A stretch of 64,000 bases of DNA from an uncultured Christensenellaceae bacterium (GCA_910586625.1 CAJUIZ010000006.1:49092-113091), one strand, 5' to 3'. Positions 1-11,800 are shown, counted from the first letter of the stretch. Program-made: numbers and translations. The notes: generated by a model not told the origin, from the sequence alone.

Positions 1-541
1 CTTTTAGACCGCCCTTAACATCGTCCGCAGTTAACGGCAAAAACTCGAAAACGCGGCAACGCGACACTATCGCTCGGGTCATGGAAACGTAGGGGTTTTC
101 CGTAGTGGAACCGATAAACGTTATATAGCCCTTTTCGATAGCGGGCAGAACGCAGTCGCTTTGCGTCTTGCTCCAACGGTGACACTCGTCCAGCATAAGG
201 TAGGTTTTCTGCCCGTAGGCGTTGAAGCGTTTGGTGGCTTCGTCGATTATTTTCTTGGCGTCGGCAACGCCGCTGCTTACGGCGTTGAGCTTTTCGAATC
301 GACTGCCCGTGGTATTGGCAATGATATTGGCAAGGGAAGTTTTGCCGGAACCCGGCACTCCCCAGAATATGCAGCTGCCCAGCTTGTCCGCCTTGATTGC
401 GCGACACAGGAGCGAGCCGTCGTAGATTAGGTGCTTTTGCCCGATAAACTGCGACAGCACGCGCGGACGCATACGCTCCGCCAAGGGGACGTTATTTATT
501 TTATCTGTTTGAAATATTGAGTTTTGTTCATATTGCGCCAT
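1..541 (-). CDS. rarA: Replication-associated recombination protein A (RarA/MgsA), C-terminus cut by window edge
   Basis: AAA+ ATPase of the RarA/MgsA (WRNIP1) family, which acts at stalled replication forks beside the clamp loader. The first 180 residues are visible. They hold Walker A GVPGSGKTS at about residues 61-69, Walker B LMLDECHR at 115-122 and sensor-1 IGSTTENP at 143-150, in the order and spacing expected for the family. The reading frame runs off the left edge, so the C-terminal tetramerisation part is not seen. The ATG at 541-539 has no recognisable Shine-Dalgarno. Instead a good promoter (positions 548-576) ends 6 nt before it, which suggests a leaderless mRNA. Family assignment is confident; function is from the family. 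Confidence 0.88.
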   Translation of the reverse strand, partial: MAQYEQNSIFQTDKINNVPLAERMRPRVLSQFIGQKHLIYDGSLLCRAIKADKLGSCIFWGVPGSGKTSLANIIANTTGSRFEKLNAVSSGVADAKKIIDEATKRFNAYGQKTYLMLDECHRWSKTQSDCVLPAIEKGYITFIGSTTENPYVSMTRAIVSRCRVFEFLPLTADDVKGGLK

Positions 542-547
542 AATACA

Positions 548-576
548 ATTTTAGCATTATTTGTACGAATTTGCAA
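548..576 (-). promoter_or_regulatory. Sigma-A-like promoter directly abutting rarA start
   Basis: Read on the minus strand, TTGCAA (576-571), a 17-nt spacer and TAAAAT (553-548), leaving 6 nt to the rarA ATG. At normal initiation distance the transcript would start at or next to the start codon. No ribosome binding site is visible. Confidence 0.6.
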
Positions 577-762
577 GGCAATAGTATGAAAATATATAAT
601 ATTTTAAGCGAACGAACGCGCGGCGTTGCGGCGCGGAGAAATTGCGCGATATAAACTGCCCCTCCGCCGCAAGCTTGGACTGCTCGGACGACATTTCGAC
701 GACAAAAAAAAACGGACGAACGGGCTATTAGATACCGCTCGGTTATTCGTTTACAAAACAGC

Positions 763-794
763 AAAAGCCCCGACACAAAGAACTGTCGGGACTT
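763..794 (-). terminator. Intrinsic terminator of the ppa transcription unit
   Basis: On the minus strand a 7-bp GC-rich stem (CCCGACA paired with TGTCGGG) with extra A/T pairs at its base, followed by a short T-rich stretch. It sits about 36 nt past the ppa stop codon. The remainder of the gap between 577 and 762 holds no convincing gene. Confidence 0.75.
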
Positions 795-829
795 GAAATA
801 TCGAAAGTCAACGTTTAGTTTTCGTAAAA

Positions 830-1366
830 TTATCTTTTGGACAGAATTTTTTCTACGTAATTGTCGATGGACTTTTGGATAATATCCTTGGCAACGTCCA
901 CATCGTGAACTTCAGAGACGGAAGTAGACTTGTTTTCCAGCTCCTTATATACGCGGAAAAAATGCTGCATTTCGTCGAAAATGTGCTGGGGAAGCTCGGA
1001 AATAGACTTGTAACCGTTGTACGTAGGGTCGGAGTAGGGAATGGCGATTATTTTTTCGTCCGAATCGCCGTTGTCACTCATAGTTATTACGCCTATCGGA
1101 TAGCAGCGGACAAGGGACATTGGACACAAGGACTCCGAACAGAGCACCAAAACGTCCATAGGATCGCCGTCGTCGGCAAGCGTGCGGGGAATAAAGCCGT
1201 AGTTTGCGGGATAATGCGTGGAAGTGTACAAGATGCGGTCAAGAGCGAGCAAGCCCGTCTCCTTGTCTAACTCGTACTTCATTTTGCTGCCCTTGGTTAT
1301 TTCCACCACCGCGTAAAAGTCGCCAGAGCTTATGCGGTTGCGCGCTATATCGTGCCAAATGTTCAT
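830..1366 (-). CDS. ppa: Inorganic pyrophosphatase, family I (soluble)
   Basis: Hydrolyses cytosolic pyrophosphate to two phosphates, pulling biosynthetic reactions forward. The protein is 178 aa, the normal bacterial family I size. The signature acidic loop DDGDPMDVLV lies at residues 65-74, with further metal-binding acidic residues downstream (SDNGDSDEK). The ATG at 1366 has a strong AAGGAG ribosome binding site. A small membrane protein gene lies 11 nt upstream on the same strand and a terminator follows the stop. The metal-dependent catalytic mechanism is known for the family; nothing unusual is seen here. Confidence 0.95.
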   Translation of the reverse strand: MNIWHDIARNRISSGDFYAVVEITKGSKMKYELDKETGLLALDRILYTSTHYPANYGFIPRTLADDGDPMDVLVLCSESLCPMSLVRCYPIGVITMSDNGDSDEKIIAIPYSDPTYNGYKSISELPQHIFDEMQHFFRVYKELENKSTSVSEVHDVDVAKDIIQKSIDNYVEKILSKR

Positions 1367-1377
1367 ATTGTTTCTCC

Positions 1378-1752
1378 TTACTTTATTGCATTGCTGTCGT
1401 CTTGCATTTCTAACCGAGCGGCGGCGTACTTCGGCAGTATTTGTTTGCGGTAAATTGGCACAAACAACGCGTTAGCAGCCCACCCCGCCAAACCACAACC
1501 GATGACCGCATAGTACGGCCCTTCTACGCCTATTGCCGCTAAAAGATACTTGATTGCAAACAGAAAAGCCAACTCAAACACGAAAAACCCGAAGCCAAAA
1601 GTTAATCCGGCTGCAAAATAAGTACTAAGCACAACGTTATAAGGGGTTTTTCTGCGATGCATTTTAAGAGCAGAAGTAATCAGCAGAATTATACCGCCGA
1701 ACAATGGAACTGCCAGCCAAATAAACGCTTTTTTGCTTAGAAGCTCTCTCAT
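1378..1752 (-). CDS. Small hypothetical membrane protein
   Basis: A 124-aa protein with no family I recognise. It has hydrophobic segments at about residues 10-27, 42-70 and 78-98, so two or three membrane helices, and a polar C-terminal tail. The start at 1752 is preceded by an AGGTGTTGGA ribosome-binding region. It is 8 nt from the end of the LysR regulator gene and 11 nt before ppa, so the three genes probably form one transcription unit. The function is unknown, and the closeness to lysR may be only operon packing. Confidence 0.65.
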   Translation of the reverse strand: MRELLSKKAFIWLAVPLFGGIILLITSALKMHRRKTPYNVVLSTYFAAGLTFGFGFFVFELAFLFAIKYLLAAIGVEGPYYAVIGCGLAGWAANALFVPIYRKQILPKYAAARLEMQDDSNAIK

Positions 1753-1760
1753 TCCAACAC

Positions 1761-2636
1761 CTATTCGTACTTGAACTGCTTGGCAAATTGAATGAAGTTC
1801 TCCGAATCGGAATACAAGCTACTGTTTTTAGACCAGAAAAGCACCACGTCTTGATTTATAGGCGTATCCAACGGGATACAAACAAGATCGGAATCGATTT
1901 CCGCCAACTGACGGTACAGGAACACGCCTACGTTTGCGTAGGAGAGAAACTTCTTGATTGTGTACAGCTGAGACGAATACAGCAAAATATTGGGCGTAAC
2001 GCCTACTTCCGAAAAGGCGCGCTTGATAAATATATTTTGGTAACTGTCCGCCTTGAACAGAATGATATGCTCGTCGGCAAGCTCCTTGAAAGAAATCTTG
2101 TCGCGTCCCGCAAGAGGGTGATTTTTACTTACGCAGAAAACCAACTCCGTAGGCACAAGGGGCAGCACGTTATAGGTGTCGGCCACGGCGTTGTCGAGAA
2201 TGGTTATGCCGAGATCTACCGAGTTGGCGTCAACAAGCTTGCGAGCTTGCAGAGAGCCCGTTTCCAACATTTCCAACTCTACTTCCGGATACAGCTTCTT
2301 GTAAGCGTTGAACATCTGCGGAAACAAGAATGTGGATATCATTGCGGGCACGGCAATCTTTACGTGATTGTGATTGTTGCCCATATCCTTCATCTGAGTT
2401 GCAAGCGAGTCGACGGATTGCAGAATGTAGTTAACTTTGTCGTGGAAATGCGCGCCTTCGACGGTTAATTGCAGACGGTTGTGTCTGCGGTGAAAAAGCT
2501 TGACTCCGAACTCGTCTTCCAATTCCTTGATACAAAAGGAAATGGTAGGCTGCGACACGAACAGCTCTTCGGCAGCGCGTGTTATACTGCCGTATTGACA
2601 TACGGTCTGAAAATATCTCATTTGCAAAAGCTTCAT
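1761..2636 (-). CDS. LysR-family transcriptional regulator
   Basis: A 291-aa LysR-type regulator. The N-terminal winged helix-turn-helix (about residues 1-60, with SITRAAEELFVSQPTISF as the HTH) is followed by a type 2 periplasmic-binding-protein-like effector domain (about 90-290). The ATG at 2636 has an AAGGAG ribosome binding site. The target and inducer cannot be told from sequence. It is not divergent to an obvious target gene, since the neighbour upstream (hemW) is on the same strand. The upstream gap contains a duplicated aaaaacttta element that could be an autoregulatory site. Confidence 0.92.
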   Translation of the reverse strand: MKLLQMRYFQTVCQYGSITRAAEELFVSQPTISFCIKELEDEFGVKLFHRRHNRLQLTVEGAHFHDKVNYILQSVDSLATQMKDMGNNHNHVKIAVPAMISTFLFPQMFNAYKKLYPEVELEMLETGSLQARKLVDANSVDLGITILDNAVADTYNVLPLVPTELVFCVSKNHPLAGRDKISFKELADEHIILFKADSYQNIFIKRAFSEVGVTPNILLYSSQLYTIKKFLSYANVGVFLYRQLAEIDSDLVCIPLDTPINQDVVLFWSKNSSLYSDSENFIQFAKQFKYE

Positions 2637-3025
2637 TTCGGTTACTCCTTAATACTTTACTTCGACGGTAAAAATATTCGATAACTCTACGAGTAAAGAC
2701 GTTTCTTTTTGCTGCGTTACGCCCTACTCCGCTGCGGGACTAAACAAAGCCGCGCAGCGTATTATAAATTTATCTGTAAGTAAGTATAGCAAAAACTTTA
2801 TAATAAATCAAGCGAATTATAATAAAAACTTTATTAAGTGCCGAATTTAATGAAAAATCTTTGTATTATGAGTGGCATAGTATTATACGAAAGCCAGATT
2901 TTAGCTATTGAATAGCAGAAAATACAAAACTGTGAATATTTTACACACAGAACTGTTGCACTTTATGCACCGCGCGGCCTGCATACGAATTCAGCAAATC
3001 GGCAAGCCGCCGCTGTTATTTCCGT
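2637..3025. other. Intergenic region between hemW and lysR
   Basis: About 390 nt, very AT-rich in its centre, with no convincing gene. Near 2789-2835 the word aaaaacttta occurs twice, about 33 nt apart, each copy flanked by ataata-like sequence. This is the best candidate for the lysR promoter/operator region. The hemW-proximal end is GC-richer with no clear terminator. Confidence 0.4.
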
Positions 3026-4147
3026 CTAAGATATGTCGGTGAGAAGCTCGCATAAAATCGAGTTGGCAACGTAAATTTTGTCAGTCGGAAGCTTGACAAA
3101 TCCGCGCTCCACCGCTAAGAACCCGCGTTCGGCAAGCGCCGCGGCATTGGGAAAGAAATGGAAAAATTCACAGCCGTAGCGATCGGCGAATTCGGCAAGC
3201 GACACTCCGTCGTCAAGGCGTAAGCCGAGCATAACGAATTCGTTAGCCTGTTCGCCGATACTTAGCGTTTGACAGTCGGCGCGCAAGCGTTCCGTCGGCG
3301 TTGACAAATAGTCGGCTACGGAAAAGGGATTGGTATAGCGCACGTTGCCAACGAAACCGCTTGCGGCAGCCCCAAACGCGTAGTAGCGACCTTCCGTCCA
3401 GTAGTTGAGATTGTGCCTGCACCGCCGCCCTGCGCGCGCAAAATTGGACGTTTCGTAACGAGTAAAACCGCAAGCGGCAAGGGCGTCGACGGCGCAGTCG
3501 TACATATCGGCAAGTTGATCGTCGGTGTAGGGGTATTGCTCCTTACACAGTCGGCACAAGGGCGAACCGTCGTGAAGCTCCAATGCGTAAACGCTCACGT
3601 GAGCAAGGGGCAGATTTGCCGCCGTTTCCACCGAACGGCGGAAGTCCGATTCGCTTTCCGGCAGTCCCAAAATAAGATCGGCGTTGACGTTATCGAAGCC
3701 GTGTTTACGCGCGAGTTCCAATGCGCGGACGAAATCGTCATAGCGGTGAATACGCCCTATACGCGCGAGAGTAGCGTCATTGACGCTTTGCAGTCCGAAG
3801 CTTAAACGATTTACTCCGCTTGCGGCAAGGAAGGCAAGCAGGTCGTCCGTTACGCTTTCGGGGTTGCATTCGACGGACACTTCCGTAGCCCGAGACAAAT
3901 CGAAACGGCCGCGTAACCGCGCAAACAGCCCGTCAAGGTACTTAGTATCCACCGACGACGGCGTGCCGCCGCCCAAATACACGGTGGAAATGCTCGCCTG
4001 CGGGTCGGAATAACGGTCGATTTCTTCATACAGCTTGGCAAAGTACTTTTCTTGCAGACCGTAATCGCAACAGGACGAAAAAGCGCAGTATCCGCACCGC
4101 GCCTTGCAAAAGGGAATATGGACATAAATACCGCAGTTATTGTTCAT
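3026..4147 (-). CDS. hemW: HemW-like radical SAM protein (coproporphyrinogen III oxidase-like, heme chaperone family)
   Basis: Radical SAM enzyme-fold protein of 373 aa. The 4Fe-4S motif is C14-x3-C18-x2-C21 in IPFCKARCGYCAF and the SAM-binding GGGTPS lies at 59-64. The HemW C-terminal region is present. HemW proteins are thought to be heme chaperones rather than true coproporphyrinogen dehydrogenases, and many anaerobes annotated HemN actually carry HemW. I chose the ATG at 4147, which puts the Fe-S motif 13 residues from the N-terminus. A longer frame to 4216 only adds residues that overlap the preceding gene. The gene is near lepA, a conserved lepA-hemW neighbourhood in Firmicutes. Confidence 0.88.
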   Translation of the reverse strand: MNNNCGIYVHIPFCKARCGYCAFSSCCDYGLQEKYFAKLYEEIDRYSDPQASISTVYLGGGTPSSVDTKYLDGLFARLRGRFDLSRATEVSVECNPESVTDDLLAFLAASGVNRLSFGLQSVNDATLARIGRIHRYDDFVRALELARKHGFDNVNADLILGLPESESDFRRSVETAANLPLAHVSVYALELHDGSPLCRLCKEQYPYTDDQLADMYDCAVDALAACGFTRYETSNFARAGRRCRHNLNYWTEGRYYAFGAAASGFVGNVRYTNPFSVADYLSTPTERLRADCQTLSIGEQANEFVMLGLRLDDGVSLAEFADRYGCEFFHFFPNAAALAERGFLAVERGFVKLPTDKIYVANSILCELLTDIS

Positions 4148-4553
4148 CTTCGTGATTATCGGGTTGCTCCGCTTCGTCGGCGGATTGCTCGGAAGCGTTT
4201 GCCAACGGTTTGACATCGTCTTCTATCCAGCTTTTAAGAACGAATTCCTTAACAAGCATAAGCGTCAAAGTTTTATGCTTGGGGTAACTGCGAATGCAAA
4301 GCACCGAAACTACCGGACACGCAACGGACAAAACGAACAATACGCCGCCAAACGCGTACAGTACGACGCGCATATCGGTACCCATATTTTCATAAAACAA
4401 TGCCATACACAAAAACAGTATCGCCGCGCACAAAAAGAGGCAGGTTACGAAAATTATGCTCGTACGCATATACCTACGTATTGCTCTCTTACTTTTCCGT
4501 AAAAAATATCTTTTTTCAAGCGATAACACTTCCTTTTGTAATTTCAAACACAA
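4137..4553 (-). CDS. Hypothetical two-TM membrane protein
   Basis: A 138-aa protein with a basic N-terminus (residues 1-28), two strong hydrophobic segments at about 30-52 and 65-88, and an acidic, low-complexity C-terminus rich in Glu, Asp and Gln. I recognise no family. It lies between the acetyltransferase gene and hemW on the same strand, and its last codons overlap the hemW start by 11 nt, which suggests translational coupling in a lepA-GNAT-membrane protein-hemW operon. Confidence 0.65.
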   Translation of the reverse strand: MCLKLQKEVLSLEKRYFLRKSKRAIRRYMRTSIIFVTCLFLCAAILFLCMALFYENMGTDMRVVLYAFGGVLFVLSVACPVVSVLCIRSYPKHKTLTLMLVKEFVLKSWIEDDVKPLANASEQSADEAEQPDNHEDEQ

Positions 4554-4581
4554 CGGTTCGCCGTGTTGCGCGGAAACGTGT

Positions 4582-5142
4582 TTACTTTACCAATACGTAA
4601 TAATCGTAATACTTTGTGCCGTCGTGCCCTATTAGCGGCTCGTCGGACTTGACAAAGCCCAAGGAAGCTAACGCCTGAGCGCGTTCGACCGCACCTGAAA
4701 CCGCCTTGGTGGCGAGCATAGAACAGCCGAACAGGTCGAAAGACGGCTTTGCTATAAGCGACAAAATGCTGCGAATTATCGGAGATTTTTCGTAATCGCT
4801 GCGCAAATCCAGCCTAAGCAGACCGCAATCAGTAAAAAAGTCATTTTCGTCACGCTTGAATTCTTCTATCGTGCCGATAGCTTGGTTTGTCGCCCTGTCT
4901 ACTATTGCAAAGCGGACAAACCAACCGTTTTTGTACGCTTCCTGCCAAAAATTCAGCGCGGCGCGCATACGTTCGAGCGTAGTATAGTAAAAATCGTCTC
5001 CGTGGCAGTTGTCGGCGTTAAAAAACGGCACGGCGTTTTTGTCGGAGTACACTTCCAGTAAGCTGTGCAAATCGGCTTCGGACACCAAACGCAGCACAAA
5101 TTCGTCGTTGTGAAATTCGGGACAGGATTGATAAACGTTCAT
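4582..5142 (-). CDS. GNAT-family N-acetyltransferase
   Basis: A 186-aa protein resembling RimJ/RimL-type GNAT acetyltransferases, which transfer acetyl from acetyl-CoA to amines. The N-terminus (FVLRLVSEADLHSLLEVYSD) matches the usual first strand and helix, and the AIGTIEEF segment near residue 100 corresponds to the core strands. The start at 5142 follows a clear AGGAG site. The open frame extends further upstream, but only as an out-of-frame shadow of lepA. It lies 17 nt past the lepA stop, probably in the same operon. The substrate is unknown. Confidence 0.78.
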   Translation of the reverse strand: MNVYQSCPEFHNDEFVLRLVSEADLHSLLEVYSDKNAVPFFNADNCHGDDFYYTTLERMRAALNFWQEAYKNGWFVRFAIVDRATNQAIGTIEEFKRDENDFFTDCGLLRLDLRSDYEKSPIIRSILSLIAKPSFDLFGCSMLATKAVSGAVERAQALASLGFVKSDEPLIGHDGTKYYDYYVLVK

Positions 5143-5159
5143 AATACGGTTGCTCCTAT

Positions 5160-6959
<1,800 letters not shown>

Positions 6960-7010
6960 AAAATAACTTCCCGTGTGCTATACATTTGATAAAAGACCGA
7001 CCTTATCGCG

Positions 7011-7871
7011 TTACAGTACGTCCCAAACACCGTGGAACAGGTAAACGAACGCATACGTCAGAATTTTGCTTACGAAATATATTATAAGAGTTTTCCGTCC
7101 GCACGCGGTAACGACGCGGACATACTTGGGATTGACGGAAGGAAACAGCGTGCGTTTTTCCTTATAGACTATTCCGCCCAAAAACGCTCCTAACAAAAAC
7201 CAGCCGAAATCGGGGAAAAATGCGCGGTAATCCATACCCCTGAAACGACCGTACGCTTCGCCGCTGTGCTCCGCAAGGAAAAACCAATGGGAATTTTCGC
7301 TTGTCCAAGGCTGTTTTTTGGCGCAATAACCCGCAAGTAAAACTGCGACAATTACAGCGAACATAACGACGCCGAACAGGTTCTTTTGCCGATTTTTTAC
7401 GCATTTATCCTTAATCCACGATATAACCGACCACAGAAATACCGAAAGCGCGATTACGTGAATTACGTTGAAATACACCATTATATGCCGTTTTAACACT
7501 ACGGACACGACAAAGCAGCCCAATGTGAAAAATACCGACGCGCCCATCAATTTCAGCGAGCGGTTGAAATTGTTTTTGGAGAAGCTGCACGACAACCCCG
7601 CGGTAAATATAAACAAAATTACGACAGCCGGCTGACAGACCGCGCGCAGCGCGCTCGAAGCATATTTGCAGGAAAAATCGTACAACGCCTGAAAAAATGC
7701 CGTCTTGTAGTTTCCGCCCGCGTCGACGCGTATATCGTTGAGCGTGTGGTCCCACACCACCGCCAATATCATCATACCGCGCAAAAAGTCCACTTCCCAA
7801 ACGCGCTGTTTGGCAGGCTGAACGGCCGATAAAGTTCTGCCGTCGAAATTTTTCTGCAATTTGTGTTTCAC
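7011..7871 (-). CDS. DUF1624/HGSNAT-like membrane acyltransferase
   Basis: A 286-aa polytopic membrane protein. The VWEVDFLRGMMILAVVWDH motif near residue 25 is the hallmark of the heparan-alpha-glucosaminide N-acetyltransferase/DUF1624 superfamily, where the histidine in the first helix is implicated in moving an acyl group across the membrane. Seven or so further hydrophobic helices follow. The acceptor is unknown; a cell-envelope glycan is plausible. The start is a GTG at 7871 with no Shine-Dalgarno. A promoter whose -10 box ends 7 nt upstream makes a leaderless mRNA likely. It is divergent from the glycerophosphodiesterase gene. Confidence 0.78.
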   Translation of the reverse strand: MKHKLQKNFDGRTLSAVQPAKQRVWEVDFLRGMMILAVVWDHTLNDIRVDAGGNYKTAFFQALYDFSCKYASSALRAVCQPAVVILFIFTAGLSCSFSKNNFNRSLKLMGASVFFTLGCFVVSVVLKRHIMVYFNVIHVIALSVFLWSVISWIKDKCVKNRQKNLFGVVMFAVIVAVLLAGYCAKKQPWTSENSHWFFLAEHSGEAYGRFRGMDYRAFFPDFGWFLLGAFLGGIVYKEKRTLFPSVNPKYVRVVTACGRKTLIIYFVSKILTYAFVYLFHGVWDVL

Positions 7872-7878
7872 GATAACA

Positions 7879-7907
7879 ATTATATATCATTAACCGACTT
7901 TTGTCCA
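7879..7907 (-). promoter_or_regulatory. Promoter of the DUF1624 gene, predicted leaderless
   Basis: Minus strand: TGGACA (7907-7902), 17-nt spacer, TATAAT (7884-7879), then 7 nt to the GTG start. Five of six -35 bases and all -10 bases fit the sigma-A consensus. Confidence 0.7.
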
Positions 7908-7964
7908 GTTATAGACGCGTGTTTTTGCAACGCAAGAAACGCGGACTGACGGCGGACAAATAGG

Positions 7965-7993
7965 TTGCAATTTGAGCGTATATATTATATAAT
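7965..7993 (+). promoter_or_regulatory. Promoter for the glycerophosphodiesterase gene
   Basis: TTGCAA (7965-7970), 17-nt spacer, TATAAT (7988-7993). It is followed by a TAGGAG ribosome binding site about 12 nt before the ATG at 8031. It is back-to-back with the promoter of the divergent membrane acyltransferase. Confidence 0.72.
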
Positions 7994-8030
7994 TAGCATA
8001 TAGTAAAAACACTTAGGAGCGCGCTGCGAA

Positions 8031-8780
8031 ATGATACGACAAGAATACAAATGGTTAACGGACGTATATGTAGCTCACAGGGGATTGTTCGACAACGGCA
8101 ACGGTATTCCCGAAAATTCCATTCCCGCATTTGAAAAAGCCGCCGAGAACGGGTTCGGCATAGAAACGGACGTTCAAATGAGCAAAGACGGCGTTTTGGT
8201 AGTATTTCACGACGATACACTGAAAAGAATGACAGGCGCGGAAGGCAAGCTGACGGATTATACTTTCGACGAGCTGCGCAAAATGCGGCTTGCCAACACC
8301 GATTGCGTTATACCCACCTTTCAAGAATTTTTACAAGCGGCAAACGGCGTTAACCTTGTAGTGGAAATAAAAACTCACGACGATATAGGCGAAGTGGAAC
8401 GCAAAACGTACGAAGCGTTGAAAGGTTACAAGGGCAACTACTGCGTGGAATCCTTTAACCCGTTTATTATACGCTGGTTCAAGAAAAACGCGCCGTCGGT
8501 TATACGCGGAACGCTTTCCTGCGACTATGCCAACGCGCCTTGGAGCCGCTTTAAGAAAAATCTGCTTGCAAACCTTAAACTGTGCAAATGGAACGGCAGT
8601 CAGTTTATCGCATACGACGCGAAAGCGGTAGCCAAGAACAAAGCGGTAAAAAAATTCGGCAAAAAAATTCCCATTATTTGCTGGACGATTAAAAGCCAAG
8701 CCGAATACGACGAATTGTCTCCCTACTTCGACAATATGATATTCGACTCTTTCGTTCCCGAACGCCGCGACTTGCAGTAA
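8031..8780 (+). CDS. Glycerophosphodiester phosphodiesterase (GDPD family)
   Basis: Hydrolyses deacylated phospholipid head groups (glycerophosphodiesters) to glycerol-3-phosphate and an alcohol. The protein is 249 aa, with the TIM-barrel GDPD signature: HRG at 16-18, PENS at 27-30, metal ligands in ETDVQ (E45, D47) and the catalytic H60 in VVFHD. There is no signal peptide, so it is a cytosolic enzyme. It has its own promoter and a TAGGAG site. The large surface protein gene follows after 61 nt without a terminator, so the two may be cotranscribed. Confidence 0.93.
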   Translation: MIRQEYKWLTDVYVAHRGLFDNGNGIPENSIPAFEKAAENGFGIETDVQMSKDGVLVVFHDDTLKRMTGAEGKLTDYTFDELRKMRLANTDCVIPTFQEFLQAANGVNLVVEIKTHDDIGEVERKTYEALKGYKGNYCVESFNPFIIRWFKKNAPSVIRGTLSCDYANAPWSRFKKNLLANLKLCKWNGSQFIAYDAKAVAKNKAVKKFGKKIPIICWTIKSQAEYDELSPYFDNMIFDSFVPERRDLQ

Positions 8781-8841
8781 GCCGCACTACCGCATGCAAG
8801 CAAACGCTATGCAAAGCTAAACACCACTTCACGGAGACGCT

Positions 8842-11800
8842 ATGAACAGAGTACTGGTATTTTTCTTAGGAATGTTGTTCGGAATAATATTTATATTCGC
8901 AGCCTTGGCGGGCGGTATTTACATTGCCGTAACGGTTGTAAAACCGTCGGACATTTCGGCTGAGAGCGAAAAATTTCTCGGCGACCTTGCGAATATGTCT
9001 CTCTTGGATATGGCTAAAAACATTGTCGAGCTATATCAGACAAAAATAGGCGTTCGCGACGAAGAAACGGGACGATACTTTACCTTGGGCGAATTCTTGA
9101 CCAAATACAACATAAGCGACGAAAAGGCTTTCGGTATGAAGCTGCCCCAAGAAGTGCTGGATATTCCTGCGTTCGAGTTCTTTAACTCCAACAACGGATT
9201 TGACAACGCTATGGCGCAGATAAAGGTGAGCGCGCTGCCGGCAATATTAAATATGTTCGGACAAAGCTCAGATAACGGCGAAAACGGCGCGGCTTTTTCG
9301 GACGATGTAATAAAAGAGCTGTCCAATTACAGCCTGTCCGACCTGCTTGCGGAAGACAAGGGAATAAATTACGTATTTCAAAACGTGGCGTTCGCAGACG
9401 TACTTCCGTCGTCCTTTCCCGAAGAAAACAGCGACAACAAGCTGATGTGGGCGGTAGGTCAAACCAAAATAGGCAAACTGCTCGACGGGATGTCCGGTAC
9501 GGGCAATATATTTGCTCAGCTTAAAGACGGCGGCGCATTCGCAACGCTCGGCGCGCTGTCCGTACTCGACATTGCGGGCGACAGCCAATACGTGCGCGCA
9601 ATACTCGGAGAAAGCGCGCTTGCCGCCTTCGTGGACGACAGCGGCAATCTCAACTTCGACTCGGTAATCAACGGTATAAGTCTCGGCGGACTGTTGGGCT
9701 GCCAAATGCGCTTGTTGCCGTACGACCAAGAAACGTTCGAAACGTATTTGACGGACGGAAACGTTACGGTTGCCAAGGTGACTTCGAACGGAAAAGTTAT
9801 GTACGCCAAAGGCATACAAGACGGCGCGGAAGCAACTTGGAACGAAGCGGACGACTGCGGCAAAGCGGAGCATATTCACGACGACGCGTGCAACGCCGAC
9901 GGTAATTGCGCGCAGGAAGAACACGCGCATACGGCGGATTGCTTTGCGTACGCGTGGTACTCTACCGCCGCCTGTACTTCCAATCACGACCACGTAGACG
10001 AAATGGAAAAGGACGGACAGTATTATCCGCGCGTTCAAGGGCTGTACGCCGTTTTAGCAAACCTGTCGATGGCGGACCTTACAAACGGAGACTCCAACGC
10101 GCTGTTCGACAAAATAAAGGAACTGAAAATATCCGATTTATTTGCCGCAGGCGAAACGAGCGGAGTTATTGCCAACCTATCGGATATGACGATAAACGAA
10201 CTTATGAACGGCGGATTGGAAAGTATTTATCTCGGTACGGCGCTGAGCTATTCGCGCAAGCAATGCCAAGCGCCGAGCGGGACGGTAAGTGAAATTCGCG
10301 CAGGCGCGGACACTGCCGAAATACGCTTTTACCTGTGGGAAAACGACGACAAAACGATGCTTTTGTCCGACGACAGCGAACATTGGTACGAAGGCCGCGT
10401 CGACTGCAAAAAAGCCGATTGCGAACACCGCTTCGCCGACTGCTACGGCTACGTGTGGTACACAAGCGAACACTACGACAACCAAGTTGCCGGTATAAGC
10501 GCAAGACTGGCGAGCAAAACGGTAAAAGAGCTTACGTCCATTAACCGAATTGTGTCGTCACTTACCTTGTCAGACGTGTTAGATCCCGTACCGAGCATAT
10601 TGAAGTCGCTTGCCGATACTTCCATAAGCGAGCTCGGAACGGCTATCGACAGTATGTATCTCGGAGAGCTGTTGGGCTACAAGCATATGTTGGACTGCAA
10701 ACAAACGCACGAACACGCGGACGAATGCTACGGTTGGTTCGAAGCGAACTGCGGCGACGACAGCCACGCACACACGGACGAGTGCTACTCCAAGCCTGCA
10801 GAAGGACTGCTTGCCAAGTTTGCCGATAAGCGAATAAGTCAGCTGAATACAATAGGAGACACGGTAAAGGAGTTAACTCTTGCCGACGTATTAGACCCCG
10901 TTCCATCGATGCTTGCCGACCTTGCCGACACACAAATAGGCGAATTGGGCAACAAGCTGAACGATATGTACGTAGGCGCGGCAATGGGATACGTACGTAA
11001 CGAAAAAGACGGAACACAGTATACCGACGAATCAACTGCGGACGGAGAAGTTAAAAGCGACGGCAACGCCTTCGTAAAAACGGACAACGGCAAATGGTAC
11101 GAAGCGGAGCTTACCTGTAAGGACAGTCATACGCACTTTGCCGCGTGTTACGAATACGTGTGGTATACCGACTCGACGTATACAGAAAAACCCACGGGCG
11201 TAAACAAGGCGTTTTGCAATTACACATTAAGCAGTATATCCAACGCGACAAACGAGCTTACTCTTGCGAAATTGGGCATAGATACCAACGGAAACAAGAT
11301 ATTGGACAGCGTAAAGGACGAAAAGATTACAGATATCGGCAGCAAAATAAGCAACCTGAAAATGGGCGTAGCGTTGGGATACGCAGATTATACCGACAAA
11401 CCGTTATGCGGCAACGCGTCCCACGCGCACAGCGGCGACTGCTACGGCTGGCTGGAAGAATGCGGCAAAACGGATTGCAGCCACGGACAGCATTTTGCAT
11501 TGGACGGCAAGAATTACGTCAAAGTAAAGGGACTTAGCGCAAAAATCGCCGACAAATCGATAGCCGACTTGGGACAGGGAAACGCAATAAGCGGCATTAC
11601 CGAAACGCTGACGATAGGCGACCTTATAGACAGCGGAATGATGGATATAGGCGCGGACGCCAATAACTACAAGTTTGCACTGCTTTCCGCTGCGTGCGTA
11701 GAAAATACGCATACGTTCACCGAAGGCGCGCAGACGTTCGGGTGCAGTTTCCAAGATTTTATGACCTACTCCGCCGCTTACAAGTTGACTCACGGCACGA

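Noticed and set aside
528..776. Small minus frame between rarA and ppa (82 aa)
   Set aside because: It runs over the ppa terminator and the rarA promoter, and has no site.
9268..10038. Antisense frame inside the large repeat protein (256 aa)
   Set aside because: It mirrors the codon pattern of the real gene on the other strand and has no family match.
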